From NCBI RefSeq assembly GCF_040869045.1, contig NC_090320.1, positions 246,760,978-246,824,977 of the forward strand: DNA of 64,000 bases. Reading direction: 5' to 3'. Under the pieces are notes generated by a model, which was not told where the DNA came from, ran no database searches, and was given only the letters and a program-made list of their open reading frames with translations. Of this stretch, positions 45,301-57,169 are shown piece after piece. Each line of letters begins with the position of its first letter. Positions within the stretch are counted from its first letter, which is position 1. Position numbers and translations under genes: made by a program. This DNA is from Eurosta solidaginis (lineage: Eukaryota; Arthropoda; Insecta; Diptera; Tephritidae).

Positions 45301-46079
45301 AAATCTCAATATGGATTAGTAACACTTCGTCTCTATGTATATACAGTTAGACGATTAATCCCTTGTTACGCGTCACCTTGTTATTCTTTAGCCGGGATAT
45401 TGCAATTCCCACTTCGTCATGGTCGGTTGCCAGAACACTTTTTCCGTCATCGACGCTTGGGGAAGCAGGTTCGCGATCACCTCGCTGCTTGTAATGAAGC
45501 TGGTCTTGAAGCCTTTCCCCATTCGCCGGATTGTTCGATAGAATTTTCAGGACTTATTCCAAGCAGATAGTATCTGAAATTCCTACAATTCAAACTCCCC
45601 CTCCAAAAGGAAACTACATGTTCTTATTGTTGACCAATTTTGGGATGTTGACTGGGCGATTAGTAACGTGAAATCCCTGAAGTTTACACGCTGTTGAACA
45701 ATCATTTTCCTGATGTCTCGGTTAGGAAGGAAAATATATCTGACACGCTTGCGGTTGTTAGCTCTAAGAGAATACGCCACGTAGGGGGATACTACGGAAC
45801 GACTAAATTCATTTAGTACTCCGGGCCCGGATGACACTAAGTTATTGCTCGAAACTGGACTATATATCCCATTGTTGAAACATAATCAAAGTTATGTTTA
45901 TTTCAATGGACATTGGGAGCTCTCGCGACTCTTCTTAAGACTTCAAATCAATCAGTCACTTGTTGTTTCTCTTCAAAGTATTGCATCACTTGATTGCTTT
46001 TTACATACGTGACAAAACTCCTCATGCCTACTATCGACATCATAGCTTGCCTAATGTAAGATAATGTGAAACGGCTCTC
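45301..46079. other. Unassigned, probably decayed LINE or intronic DNA
   Basis: Short frames lack recognisable domains. Confidence 0.3.
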
Positions 46080-46600
46080 TTCGAAAACTTCCCTGTATGG
46101 AAGCAGTAAATGCTGCTTTTAGTAGAACTTGTCGTTGCCCCGCTCAAACCATTTTGTTCGGTCAATGAATCTGTTGATATCATTTGCATTTGTTCGGTCC
46201 TTTGCAAGTTCGTCTGCCTTTTCGTTTTCCCAAATGCTTCTGTGACCAGGAACCCACATAATAGTTGAGAAGTCACAATGAAGGGAACGCTTGCAGATGC
46301 TGACGGCCTTAGACAAACGTATGTGGAAACTAGGCGCCATGATTGCTGTTTGGCTATCTGAGGAAATGTAATACCTCGTGCCCTCTTACACCGAGTCCTC
46401 CGACAGGAGCATAAAGGTCCTCTTTATACCCAAAATTTCCATTTGGAAGATACAAGCCGAGCCGGGAAGACGGACTGCCAGCAATACCTTAAGTTTTTCA
46501 GAGAATGCACCAGCTCTCATGCCACAGTCCAGTTTGGACCCATCGTTGCAGAGGGAAATCGCTTTCTTCCTATGCCTGTGGACCCCTTCCAGCCCCCCTT
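46080..46600 (-). pseudogene. LINE RNase H domain remnant
   Basis: The minus strand reads DGSKLDCGMRAGAFSE (near 46560), SSDSQTAIMA (near 46350) and IMWVPGHRSIWENEKADELA (46200-46260): three of the conserved RNase H blocks (first D, the DSQxA block and the final HxGxxxNExAD block) of a LINE ORF2. Frame changes occur between them. It lies within the putative first intron of the gene starting at 47179. Confidence 0.72.
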
Positions 46601-46809
46601 TAAAGGAAATTTGACCTTATGCCACCTTTGCAAATTTAGCAGTAGCTTTCTAAGGATACAACTGTAATCATAGTGCTTCGAGTTTCAACAGTCAGACTCA
46701 TAAAGTTTTTTTTTAATTCTTCTCGCCTTCCTCAACTGTGCTTAAGCGACAATTTCTATGTTTTCGATAAACATGCACATGGCAACCGTAATCATCAAAC
46801 ACAACTTAC

Positions 46810-47179
46810 CATATTTCCCAGCCGCATGATTACTGTTAGCCGCAATGCCACTTTTTCTGCCCTGCTTATCCTTTGGTGCTGACTCCACTGCTGCTGTTGT
46901 TGCGCTTGACTTGCCGTCAATGTCACTCAAACTTTCCGGCACAACTTGCATACCATGAACGCGCGCTATTTTTGCTGCGCGCATGCGCGGTAATCCTTTC
47001 GTTCCAGCATTGGCAGCTGTGATAGTGCCAGCTGCTGCAATACTTAACAACAACTGCAACAAAAGCGTTACAAATAAAATTTTGTAACCATAGGCAGCAG
47101 CACGGCAGCGTCCAAAATATTTAACCAAGTTGCAACTGCTGTGCCGTGGTAAAAGGTTAGTGGTGGAACGAAAGGGCAT
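46810..47179 (-). CDS. First coding exon of an unidentified host gene (secreted or membrane protein)
   Basis: ATG at 47179 on the minus strand lies in a good insect start context (ACCACAATG). It opens 123 codons and one extra base, closing at a near-consensus donor ATG/GTAAGTTG (intron starts at 46809, phase 1). The protein has a basic 30-residue start, a hydrophobic segment at about residues 33-50 (ILFVTLLLQLLLSIAAAG) and an Ala-, Ser- and Lys-rich remainder. Codons are GC-rich compared with neighbours and include GCTGCTGTTGTT-type runs typical of fly genes. A 5' untranslated region extends above 47180. Further exons would lie at lower coordinates, past LINE-filled intron DNA, and were not identified. 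The frame continuing to 46742 is intron read-through. Confidence 0.6.
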
Positions 47180-48100
47180 TGTGGTTTTGTTGATTTTTTG
47201 TTTGCTTGAGGGCTTAGATTTGTTTAGTTGAATTATGAATCAAATTTGTTGGGGAATCACTTTACACTTTAATTTATTAATTATATTTTTTTCAAAGGCG
47301 GGCGTCACACTGTGGAACAGCATATAATTAACTGCTCACTTCCTTTGCTTAGAGTTAAAGATTCGCACAGCATTCACAAGAATACACTAAAATACGCTCA
47401 AGCTCACTATCACTTTATTTCTACGGATCTAGATTACAATTATTATTAAGTTTTATTAGCTATTTTTATATTTTAGGAAAATATATATGTATACAACAAA
47501 CGCTTTTCCGATGCCTATGCGTACAGCAAAGTAGTTAATTTAAATTACTTTTTTACACTTGTTGTATCTTTTTTATCACTGTTTTTCCATTCACCATTCC
47601 TTAGCTTTTGTGCAGCCGTCAACACAACCGTTCTTCTACCAGTGCCGTAAACAACTGATCTTGCGCAGTTGCCGCAAACACATGCACAACAACCAGTCCA
47701 AGAAACAACTAAGAAGCCAATGTCAATGCCGGTAATGCTTGATAAGCTGAGCTTTTTTTGTTGTTGTTTATCATATGCGGTCTTCTTTGCTTCAATGCCA
47801 AGGCTGCATGTGAGTAGTTTGGTTCGTTGTTCTCTTTCAATGTAAACAGAGAGCCAGTTATATTAATTTGAGCGCATAAGAGCTTTCACTCAAGAGTAAG
47901 TGACTCAATATTGAAGCTAAGTAAGCAACGTGAGAATATAAATCGAATTTCTAGTAGTGTAAGCTTTCACAGAGTAATATTAAAACAACAAAAGCAATCA
48001 TGGAATCATGAAAAGAGTACCATTAAGCTTAATAAGTAGGCACAGTATTGTGGTCTTCCCGGAAGGTCCGGTAAATTCGAACTTATTATTACGCTCGAAG
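47180..48100 (-). promoter_or_regulatory. Probable 5' untranslated and promoter region of the 47179 gene
   Basis: The A-rich leader above the ATG (AACAAAAAATCAACAAAACC) is typical of fly 5' untranslated regions. A possible initiator-like AGCAGTTAATT (minus strand, near 47330) is weak. The transcription start is not determined. Confidence 0.3.
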
Positions 48101-49237
48101 ATGTAAACAATCTACTCTAGATGTCGCAGGACTTAACGTGCATCCACACCCTTATTTTCTAATACCAACTATCGAGAACTACCTTATGTCGGTTTAGGTG
48201 GTAGCTATTTTAGCTATATTGTTGGAATCTATTTAACGGGGATACTTAAAACTTGTCCTTTCAAGAAAACGGTAGCTTAGCATTAAGTGGCGAAATGATT
48301 CTACCCCGGAATCCTCTGCTCAATCAACACTCAATCAGCACTCCGTTAGGTCAATACGTCATTAATTTTCGAAATGAAGTCGATATACAGCCGCTGATGA
48401 ATCCTAGTAGCTCCATCAAATGCTTCTTATCAGTTGCAACCATAAATATCTCGATATCTTGCAAGATTCTTTCTCGGACGGCACATAACTAAAAGTATTA
48501 CACGATTGTCTACGCTTCAATTCGGACTACAGAGATAACTTCAAGATATAACGCTATGACCTGGTAACAACATAATTTTGATCATAAAATACTTCTTAAG
48601 AGCTATCAGGAAAGGATTTACACATCTCCCTGAACCGCCTGATGGGATGCTCTTCCAGAGAACTACAATATCACCTGTTGATAGTTAATCATGCGGGAAC
48701 ACCTCGTCCTAAGTCACCTTCCGAGTGTTTTATATATAATCTATAGGTAAGTCAGCATAATTTATTTTTTATTATTTATATTATTTTATTTATTTATTTA
48801 AAAGCATTATTGCATTAATTAACAATATGTACTATGTACGAAATTGAACTTAAATTAATATTAATATTTAAATAATAATTTGTACTGAGAACCAAGTATG
48901 ATTTTTGCTGGAAAAATAATCAACATGTACACAGCTCCGCCCTAACAAGATTGTTATCTGCAGAAGAAGGCCGATGGGCTCAGCGGAGGGATATAATTGT
49001 ATGACCAGACTCGAAGCAAACATACGCTTAGCAATAGCGAAGGTTACCACCAGAAATGTTTACGTGACCCAGGATAACAAAATTGTAAGATAACCCTACT
49101 TGTGATATTTATATCCCCTATAGGAACTCGACTTAAGCCCCCTTCCTAGGCACCAACGTTTGCATGATTTCAACTCTTCTTAGTAGCGCTCTGCCCAAAA
49201 TTTCGTAGATCAAACTTCACCAATACAAACACGCACG
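48101..49237. other. Non-coding DNA
   Basis: No gene or element recognised. AT-rich ATTTATT stretch at 48760-48800. Confidence 0.35.
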
Positions 49238-49449
49238 AGTTATATTATGATTAATTTTAATTGTAATTTTTAAGTTAATTATTACTATAAACTTTAAATA
49301 ACTTTGTATGAGAAATGTTTTCTTATATTCATAGAAAAAATGATTTTAGATTTTCATTTTATCTATCAAAAATTTTCATTGTAAGAAATATTCTTGAAAA
49401 GAATAGTTTTAATAAACAAAAATATAAAAATATATCTAAATATTTATTT
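49238..49449 (+). repeat. 5' LTR of the AT-rich gypsy element
   Basis: 212 bp from AGTTATATTATG to AAATATTTATTT. The last T overlaps the primer site TGGCGCAG. Confidence 0.92.
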
Positions 49450-49463
49450 GGCGCAGTCTACGG
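49449..49463 (+). promoter_or_regulatory. Primer binding site of the AT-rich gypsy element
   Basis: TGGCGCAGTCTACGG. The TGGCGCAGTC start is the form used by tRNA-Ser-primed insect gypsy elements. Confidence 0.75.
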
Positions 49464-49775
49464 GTCAACCTAAACTCAAGCCGTTTTTTAAAAAACGATG
49501 ATACAAGCGATATAAAAACGCCTAAAAGCAGATTATAAATTTTAAAGCTACAATCAAAAAGAACATTTTATAGCAAATTATATCTCCAATCAAAAAGAAC
49601 ATTTTATAGCAAATTGTATCTACAATCAAAATGAAAATTTTATAGCATAATTTGAAAACCTAAACGCAGATTAGGAGAACCGAAAAGAAAAGAAATTCAA
49701 TATACCACACCCATCAAACAAAAGCCATTGCAAAAGAAATCGATCTACAATCAAATCATAGTCAAAAATTTAAAA

Positions 49776-51500
49776 ATGGCCTTACAATTAACTTTTCAAG
49801 ATATCCTCAAGGATGCCCAGCACATTAAAGAATTCAGAGGTGACGGTAATTATGCATTAACTTCATTTATTAGGGAAGTTGAATCAGTGCTATCTATATG
49901 TAATACGGAACAGCAAATGAAAGATTATATTTATTATAGAGTAATTCTAAATAAAATTCAAGGCTTAGCTCTCAACACAATTCGGATTTTAGGGCCTAAC
50001 CCAATTTGGGAAGCCACTAAAAAGGTGTTAATTAAAAACTTCGGAATTAAAGAGTCTTATCATACTCTTTATCAAGAAGCATTTTCTATTAAAAATTGCG
50101 GAATACAAAATTATTTTAATAACATGTGTGGAATTTTGTGTAAAATTAATGAGAAATACGAATTTGACGAGAAAAAACCGGTTGAATTTAGTCCTCAGAA
50201 CGTAGAAAAAATTATATTAAAAACATTTTTAAATAATATAGATTTAAGCTTAGCATCTATAATTATAAACAATAAGTTTAATAATTTAAGAGATGCCTTT
50301 AACTTTCTTGAAACCGAGGGTTTAATTAGAAATTATGAAAATAAAATGAGTTATACATTTAAAAATAATCCCGTATCCTTTAATAAAAGATCAAATTATA
50401 ATTTTAATAATTCTAATCATTATCCAACTGCAACTTTAAGTGACGTAAATAATTCGAATAAACCATTCCAGGGATATTTAAGACAAAATCCTCCCAATTA
50501 TTTAGAAAATAGAAATAGACAAAATTATAATAATAGAAATAATTTTAGAAATAATAATTCCAATTATAATTTGCATAATAATAATTATCCTAATTATAAT
50601 TCAAATAATAATTCTAATTTTAATAAATATCAAAATGCTAACCAATTTAGAAACAGATATAATAATACTAATTTGAATAATGATAATAATAACGATATGG
50701 AAATAGATCATCTGCAAATTAATCATTCAAAACAAATATTACCAAAACATTCAGATGAAAATTTTTTTTCTAACAGCCTCAGAAAATCATTACCAATAAT
50801 AGAATTAACAATAAACAATAATAAATTAAGAGTATTAATAGATACAGGTTCAACAACATCATTTTTAAATAAAGAAAGATTACCTGAATACAAGAGAGTT
50901 CTACTTAATAAAAGTATTTGTTTTTCTTCTATTAATAGTTCAACTATTATTAGATATGAAATTATTACTGAGTTACCAAAAGAGTTTAATGAAAAAGGAA
51001 CAATGTCGTGGAAATTAACCGATTTTAAAGAAAAAAAATTTGATGCAATAATAGGACAAAATATTTTAAAACCAATGAAAGCAATAATAGATATGAAAAA
51101 TGAGACGGTTATTATAAATGGTAACATAATAAATTTTTTACAATCCTGTCCATATTTGTATAACGAAATTCACCAATTAGAAGTTTGTAATGTAGATAAA
51201 AAAGTTCTTGATTGTATATTTAAAGACTTAAATAATGAAGATCAAAAAGCTTTAAAAAATATTTTGACATTATTTAAAGAATTAATTTATATAGAAGGAC
51301 AACCTTTAACTAATACAAATTTAATTGAACATGAAATTCGAACAACAGTAGATAAACCTATAAATTCAAAATTATACAGATATCCACAAGTACATGAGAA
51401 GGAAATTTGCAAACAAATTGATTGGATGATGAGTCAAGGAATATTAAAAGAGAGTAATTCTCCTTACAATAGTCCTTTATGGATTGTACCTAAAAAGTAG
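49776..51500 (+). pseudogene. gag-pol: Gag-protease and start of RT of the AT-rich gypsy element
   Basis: ATG at 49776 begins a gag-like protein (LTFQDILKDAQHIKEFRGDG). Residues from about 190 to 320 form an Asn-rich tract (NNRNNFRNNNSNYN type), replacing the usual CCHC knuckle. The same frame continues into an aspartic protease (RVLIDTGSTTSFL, 50832) and the RT N-terminus ([14 protein letters not shown]), then stops at TAG 51498-51500. The RT reading continues in another frame, consistent with loss of one A in an A-run. So gag and pol form one fusion frame in this family, and this copy is broken. Confidence 0.82.
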
Positions 51501-53940
51501 ATAATAGTGGGGAACAACAGTGGCGAATTGTTATAGATTATAGGGCTTTAAATAATATAACAATAGATGATAAATTTCCAATCCCAAATATCGAAAATCT
51601 TTTAGACAAATTAGGACGTTCACAATATTTTACAACTATTGATTTAGCAAAAGGGTTTCACCAAATTTTAGTTAAAAAAAAAGATCAAACAAAACAGCTT
51701 TTTCTACTCCATATGGACATTATGAATTTGTCCGTATGCCATTCGGTTTAAAGAATGCTCCTGCAACATTTCAAAGGCTTATTAATTTTGTTCTGAAGGA
51801 TTTGATAAATAAAATTTGTGTTGTATATTTAGATGATATACTTATTTTTTCAACTAGTTTCCTAGAGCATGTAAATGATATAAAAAAGGTTTTCCAAAAA
51901 TTAAAGGAAGCAAATCTTCGAATTCAAATCAATAAATGTAAATTCTTTGCAAAAGAAACATTGTATTTAGGACATGTCTTAACATCAGAAGGAGTTAAGC
52001 CAAATCCCGCTAAAATAGATCAAATTTTAAAACTTGAATTGCCGAAATCAGTTAAACAAATTAAATAATTTTTAAGTATAACAGGATATTATCGAAAATT
52101 TATTAAAGATTATTCAAAGGTAGCTTATCCGCTAATAAAGTATTTAAAAAAGGACATGAAGTTAGATTTGAACGATTCGAATTATATTAATGCTTTTGAA
52201 AAGTTGAAAAAATTACTAACGGAAGAACCAGTACTTAAGTATCCAAATTTTAATAAACCTTTTCAACTTATTACTGATGCAAGTGCTAACGCAATAGGTG
52301 CTGTTTTACAACAAGATCAACATCCTATATGTTATGCCAGTAGAACATTAAATGATCATGAAAAAAATTATTCAGTTACAGAAAAAGAACTTTTAGCAAT
52401 TGTTTGGGCAACGACTTATTTTAGACCATATCTTTATAGTACAAAATTTGAAATTTTATCAGATCATCAACCTTTACGATGGCTTTTCTTAAAATATCAA
52501 GGCAAAGCTATGAATCCAAGACTTTTTAGATGGCTAATAAAGTTAAGTGAATTTAATATAACACTTAATTATATTCAAGGTAAAGAAAATCAAGTAGCTG
52601 ATTTTCTTAGTAGAATAGATGCAAATACAAATGAAATCAATGTGTTATCGATTTCTAGAGAGTCATTATTTAATAATGTAAATGACGATTTAGAAACAAT
52701 TAATTCTAAACAAGATAATAGTAACATTTTTATAAAAATATTAGATACTGTAGTAAATAGATTTCAAGTACAAATAATATTGACAGATTATAAACGAAAA
52801 GAAAAAGAAATTAAACATAATAAAACAAAGATTTTTCTAAATTCTTTGGACTTAGAAAATAATTTTGAAAATATATTACGAAGAAATATTGATAAAGGTA
52901 AAATTGGAATATTTTGTGAATTAGATAATAGTAAATATAATGTTTTGAAAAATGAGATTATTGAAATGTACAAACATAATAAAAATATAAAATTTTTCCG
53001 ATGTTCATATCATGCTAAAGACATTGAAACAGAAAAGGATGTTTACAAATATATACATAATTATCATAAAAATGAGACAGGACATACAGGAGTAGTTGAA
53101 AATTATGAGGGACTTAAAAGACTAATTTATATACCGAATTTGAAAGTTTTAGTCCATAAATATATTAATAACTGTTCTGTTTGTAGTAGGACGAAATACG
53201 ATCGAAATCCAATTAAGAACAAATTTAAATTAACGGAAACACCAACTGATATTAAACAAATTGTACATATGGATATTTATACAAATTCTAAATCAAATTT
53301 TTTAACTTTTATTGATAGATTTTCTAAATTTGCAACAGCTTATTATTTAGAAGATAGGAATAATCAAACTATAATTGAAAAATTAAGACTTTATAAATCT
53401 CAACGTGGACATTTTCAGAAATTAATTTGTGATAATGAATTCAAAAGTATAAATATAAAAAATTATTTGATGAATGAAAATATTGAGTTACATTTAGTTA
53501 CATCAAATAACCATACGGGTAATGCCGATATAGAGAGGTTACATAATACGATTTCGGAGAAAATAAGAATGATGTCCATTGAACATAATTCTCTTAATAT
53601 TAAAGATAAAATAAGTAAATCAATTGAATTTTATAACAATAGTTTTCATTCTATAATAAAAGAAAAGCCAATAAATGTTGAAATTGGAAAATGTAATAAA
53701 ATAACAATACATGAAAATATATTTAAAACAAAAAAAAATTATATTGATAAAATAAATAAAAAAAGAGAAAATTACGTTGAAAGTAGGAAACAAGGATTTA
53801 TTAAAAATTATAAATCAATTAGACATAAACAAGAACCCAAATATAAATTTCACAAATTAGATAACATTCACCCTTCGAATATAAAAAGGAAATTGAAATT
53901 TGAAGGCATTCTTAATACCAAAGAAATAGATAAAGGTTAA
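51500..53940 (+). pseudogene. pol: RT, RNase H and integrase of the AT-rich gypsy element
   Basis: 51500-51690 reads RT motifs ([33 protein letters not shown]) in one frame. After a second single-base loss near 51671-51692 the frame changes to [16 protein letters not shown] (51735) and the catalytic YLDD (51826-51837). A TAA at 52066-52068 replaces an expected Gln codon in VKQIKxFLSITGYYRKFI. The frame is then open to 53940: RNase H (TDASANAIGAVLQQ, 52271), integrase zinc domain (HTGVVENYEGLK..., CSVCSRTKYDR, 53176), and D, D, E residues (HMDIY, CDNEF, ADIERLH). Three lesions within 600 bp, with the rest intact, suggest recent inactivation or sequence errors in A-runs. Confidence 0.85.
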
Positions 53941-54048
53941 TTAATTATTAAATTTATGAATTTCAAATTTATTATTATTAATTGTTGTATTATAAACATA
54001 TTTAAAAGTTAATAAAATACAGGTGTATTTTAATATAAATGAGGGAGA

Positions 54049-54260
54049 AGTTATATTATGATTAATTTTAATTGTAATTTTTAAGTTAATTATTACTATA
54101 AACTTTAAATAACTTTGTATGAGAAATGTTTTCTTATATTCATAGAAAAAGTGATTTTAGATTTTCATTTTAACTATCAAAAATTTTCATTGTAAGAAAT
54201 ATTCTTGAAAAGAATAGTTTTAATAAACAAAAATATAAAAATATATCTAAATATTTATTT
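54049..54260 (+). repeat. 3' LTR of the AT-rich gypsy element
   Basis: 212 bp, two substitutions from the 5' LTR, followed by CACG. Confidence 0.92.
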
Positions 54261-54264
54261 CACG

Positions 54265-56666
54265 CGATAAAGTGGGTCATCGGGTCATAGAGACAGCCTT
54301 TCCTTCTCACTTAGCCGGGTAACGGGGGTATTAATAGGCTATGGCCAGCATCCTAGGTAATGGAAAGATAACCCGCGCCAAGATGCTTAGCTCGAAAAGA
54401 ATGTGCACAGAAGTCATATTTAAAATGTGTCTGTATTGTTATTATCATTACTGAAGCACTTCTGGATAGACTAGTGATAGCAAACCAGAGTTTTGAGTCT
54501 GCTCTGCCAATATGCCTTTTTGAGCTCCCTATATTCTTTATGGCGTGGTACCAAGCAAGTATAACAGGCTAGCAAGCAGACAGTCGGTTCATCTTTTCCA
54601 CACATTCTAGATATAGTAAGGACTTTATCTCATATAAAGGCTGAGTACAGCCTGACTGTCGCTTAATATTGTTCGCAGACCTTTGCACCTATGCAATAAC
54701 ATTTTAAAAATATTGTTAACGACTTCACTTGTCGTCTTCTTCTTCGCCTAGTAACGTATTGCTCGAGGATTTTAAAAAATGTTGTCAATATTGATGGTCC
54801 TCTGCTGAATATAGATCCGGTACTTTTCGGAAAATAACACCCTTAATGTACTAGGCCAACCATCACGGGAGCGTTTTGTTATGGCCACGTTAAACCTTCT
54901 TGGTAATTTAACATCTTCCTTCCGTGAGGAACGTGTGGTCACCTTCTAAATAAAAAATTTTTTTGAAGCTCCTCCTTTGCTACTTTTATCACGACACACT
55001 TAGTGGTCTGCCTTTGGAATATGTTTAGCTGAGTTAGTTCTGGCAGTACAGCCATCGCAACTGCTCTCGTAAAACACACACATGTCAATCATTGTGGTTT
55101 GTAGTGCAGTGTCAGTCTCACTGTTACCAGAGCTACTTTTAATGCCCAGGCCGGTGGGGCGAAGCACTGCTACAACAACAACAACAACATGCCCAGACCG
55201 CTGTTCCATACACCAGCAGAAGCCATACCATCATGGGGTGTGTATATGAAAAATTTTAAGTGATTTCCCTTTGGCGTATGCAATGAGAGCGTATTTGAGA
55301 AAGGTAAGCACGATAATGTCATCCGCAAAGCCCTGTCAACGGAATCCACTATCCGAAATTTATTGCAAAAATTGATCCAATTAAAAGACTCTCCAGTAGT
55401 GGTAATTGCACTCCTCCTTGCGGGAATTCCTTCGTAGTTCTCAACAGCACTACGCCGTCCTCTGCTGTAGTTTTTGAGAACGTTGTTCGGACCGCTTTTT
55501 CTATCACATATCTCCTCTCTTGTGCTCGACATACACTTCAGTGGTTTCAGTACCAATTTATATATTCAAAGAACAAAAATGAAATGCAAAATTGTTTGAC
55601 CCCAACACTCAAATCTCCGACATACAAAATAAAGGATTTGTTGGTAACTTTCATTAACAAAAGCAATAAACAATTTTTACACACGTTCCTTACAATTTAT
55701 CACTTCCGTGGCTGACCCTTATCGTCAGTTAAGCGAAGTACATAATTCATTGCTTTTGCAGGAAAAATTATTAATTAGGGAAGGGGCAATTAGTCACAGT
55801 CGGGAGGGTAAAGAATGAAGAATAGAAAATACACTGAATTTGCATACGTCTTTTGTGGGAGGGAGTCATGGAAATTTCTTACTTTTTCACTTCACGTGGT
55901 CGATATAATTCATTTGAAAAAAATTTCTCACAATAAATTAGCAATAAACTGCAAATTACGAAAAACTGAATAACCGCTGGCGGGGCAACGAAAAATATAA
56001 CCAAAAGCGAATATGAAAGTAAAAATCAAAGTAGCGTTAAATAAGCACTCTCATGTGATTGCCTCAAGCTGAAATAATAAAAAGGAAATAATGTTGTTAA
56101 AATTTATTGCTCATATAAGTTGGAACAGAAGTCATCCTCAAGGTGTCCTAAATACTTTTTACCAAATGCCAAAGTGGAGTAGCAAAATACTTACGACCGA
56201 TTGCTGACTTAAGTGCTTGATCAGCTATAATTGCGATGACTTTGAGCGTAAGCTTGGCATTAACTCAAGGCGATCTTTTGCCAAATAATAACATAATTAT
56301 ACTCTAAAGCCCTCACAATGTATGGCAGCCGGTGAATGCAAAGAGGCTGGAGCTGTTTATGATATATGAAGAAAGGACGTGTGGCCCTCGGGGACTGCCA
56401 CGGTAAAGCTATTGCATATTATCAACTTATGCAATTATAATATTTATGCAAAAGTTTGTTTTCTTTGATATTAATTCAAGTTTTGTCTTTGATATTAATT
56501 CAAGTTACACTTTTTAAGCGTGGTGACCGACAAGAAAACAAATTTTTTACTTTTATTGAATAAATGAGAAGTTAATATTGGTTAAACAATTTTTATTATT
56601 ATCTTACAAGATATGTACATACATAGGTTATTCAGGAATATTTATAATTGAAATTATATTTCTTTT
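54265..56666. other. Non-coding DNA, possibly holding decayed repeats
   Basis: A block at 55150-55190 (GGTGGGGCGAAGCACTGCTA then CAACAACAACAAC) resembles the end of a dispersed repeat. The open frames at 55000-55556 on the minus strand have no domain. Nothing else recognised. Confidence 0.3.
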
Positions 56667-56997
56667 CACTTTAACTTTAAGTTTAACTTTAACTTTAACT
56701 TTAACTTTAACTTTTACTTTTACTTTTACTTTAACTTTAACTTTAACTTTAACTTTTACTTTAACTTTAACTTTAACTTTAACTTTAACTTTAACTTTAA
56801 ATTTAACTTTAACTTTAACTTTAACTTTAACTTTAACTTTAACTTCAACTTTAACTTTAACTTTAACTTTAACTTTAACTTTAACTTTAACTTTAACTTC
56901 AACTTTAACTTTAACTTTAACTTTAACTTGAACTTTAACTTTAACTTTAACTTTAACTTTAGCTTCAACTTTAACTTTAACTTTAACTTTAACTTTA
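56667..56997. repeat. (CTTTAA)n hexanucleotide microsatellite, about 55 units
   Basis: Near-perfect hexamer array, with occasional variants (CTTTTA at 56711-56730, CTTCAA, CTTGAA). The alternating Thr-Leu frame on the plus strand and the Lys-Val and Lys-Leu frames on the minus strand are products of the repeat, not genes. Confidence 0.95.
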
Positions 56998-57169
56998 TGA
57001 TAGAGATCCAATTTTATGTATTTGGCATGTTGCTAACACCGAACCTTTTCGAACCTTTTTTGACAAATATCCGTTACGGTTTTTTTTGATTTCGTCGCCA
57101 AGCCCGCGATAAAATCTATGCACTTCGAGCAGTGAGGAGACAATAAAAACATGAAACAAAAATGTATGT

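Larger units (their letters stand above)
49238..54260 (+). mobile_element. AT-rich Ty3/gypsy LTR retrotransposon without env, inactivated
   Basis: 5.0 kb. LTRs of 212 bp (49238-49449, 54049-54260) differ at two positions (A/G and T/A), about 1 percent. Target duplication CACG (49234-49237, 54261-54264). Primer site TGGCGCAGTCTACGG (tRNA-Ser-like) at 49449 and polypurine tract GAGGGAGA at 54041-54048. Gag and pol share one original frame. Two apparent single-base losses and one nonsense codon break pol. The coding part is extremely A+T rich, unlike the errantivirus in the same window. Confidence 0.92.

Noticed and set aside
55000..55556. 128-codon minus-strand frame as a gene
   Set aside because: There is no recognised domain, it overlaps a CAA microsatellite and repeat-like sequence, and it has no splice signals.
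56578..57011. Long open frames with alternating Thr-Leu (plus) and Lys-Val or Lys-Leu (minus)
   Set aside because: They are translations of the CTTTAA hexamer array. The unit is a multiple of three, so all frames stay open.
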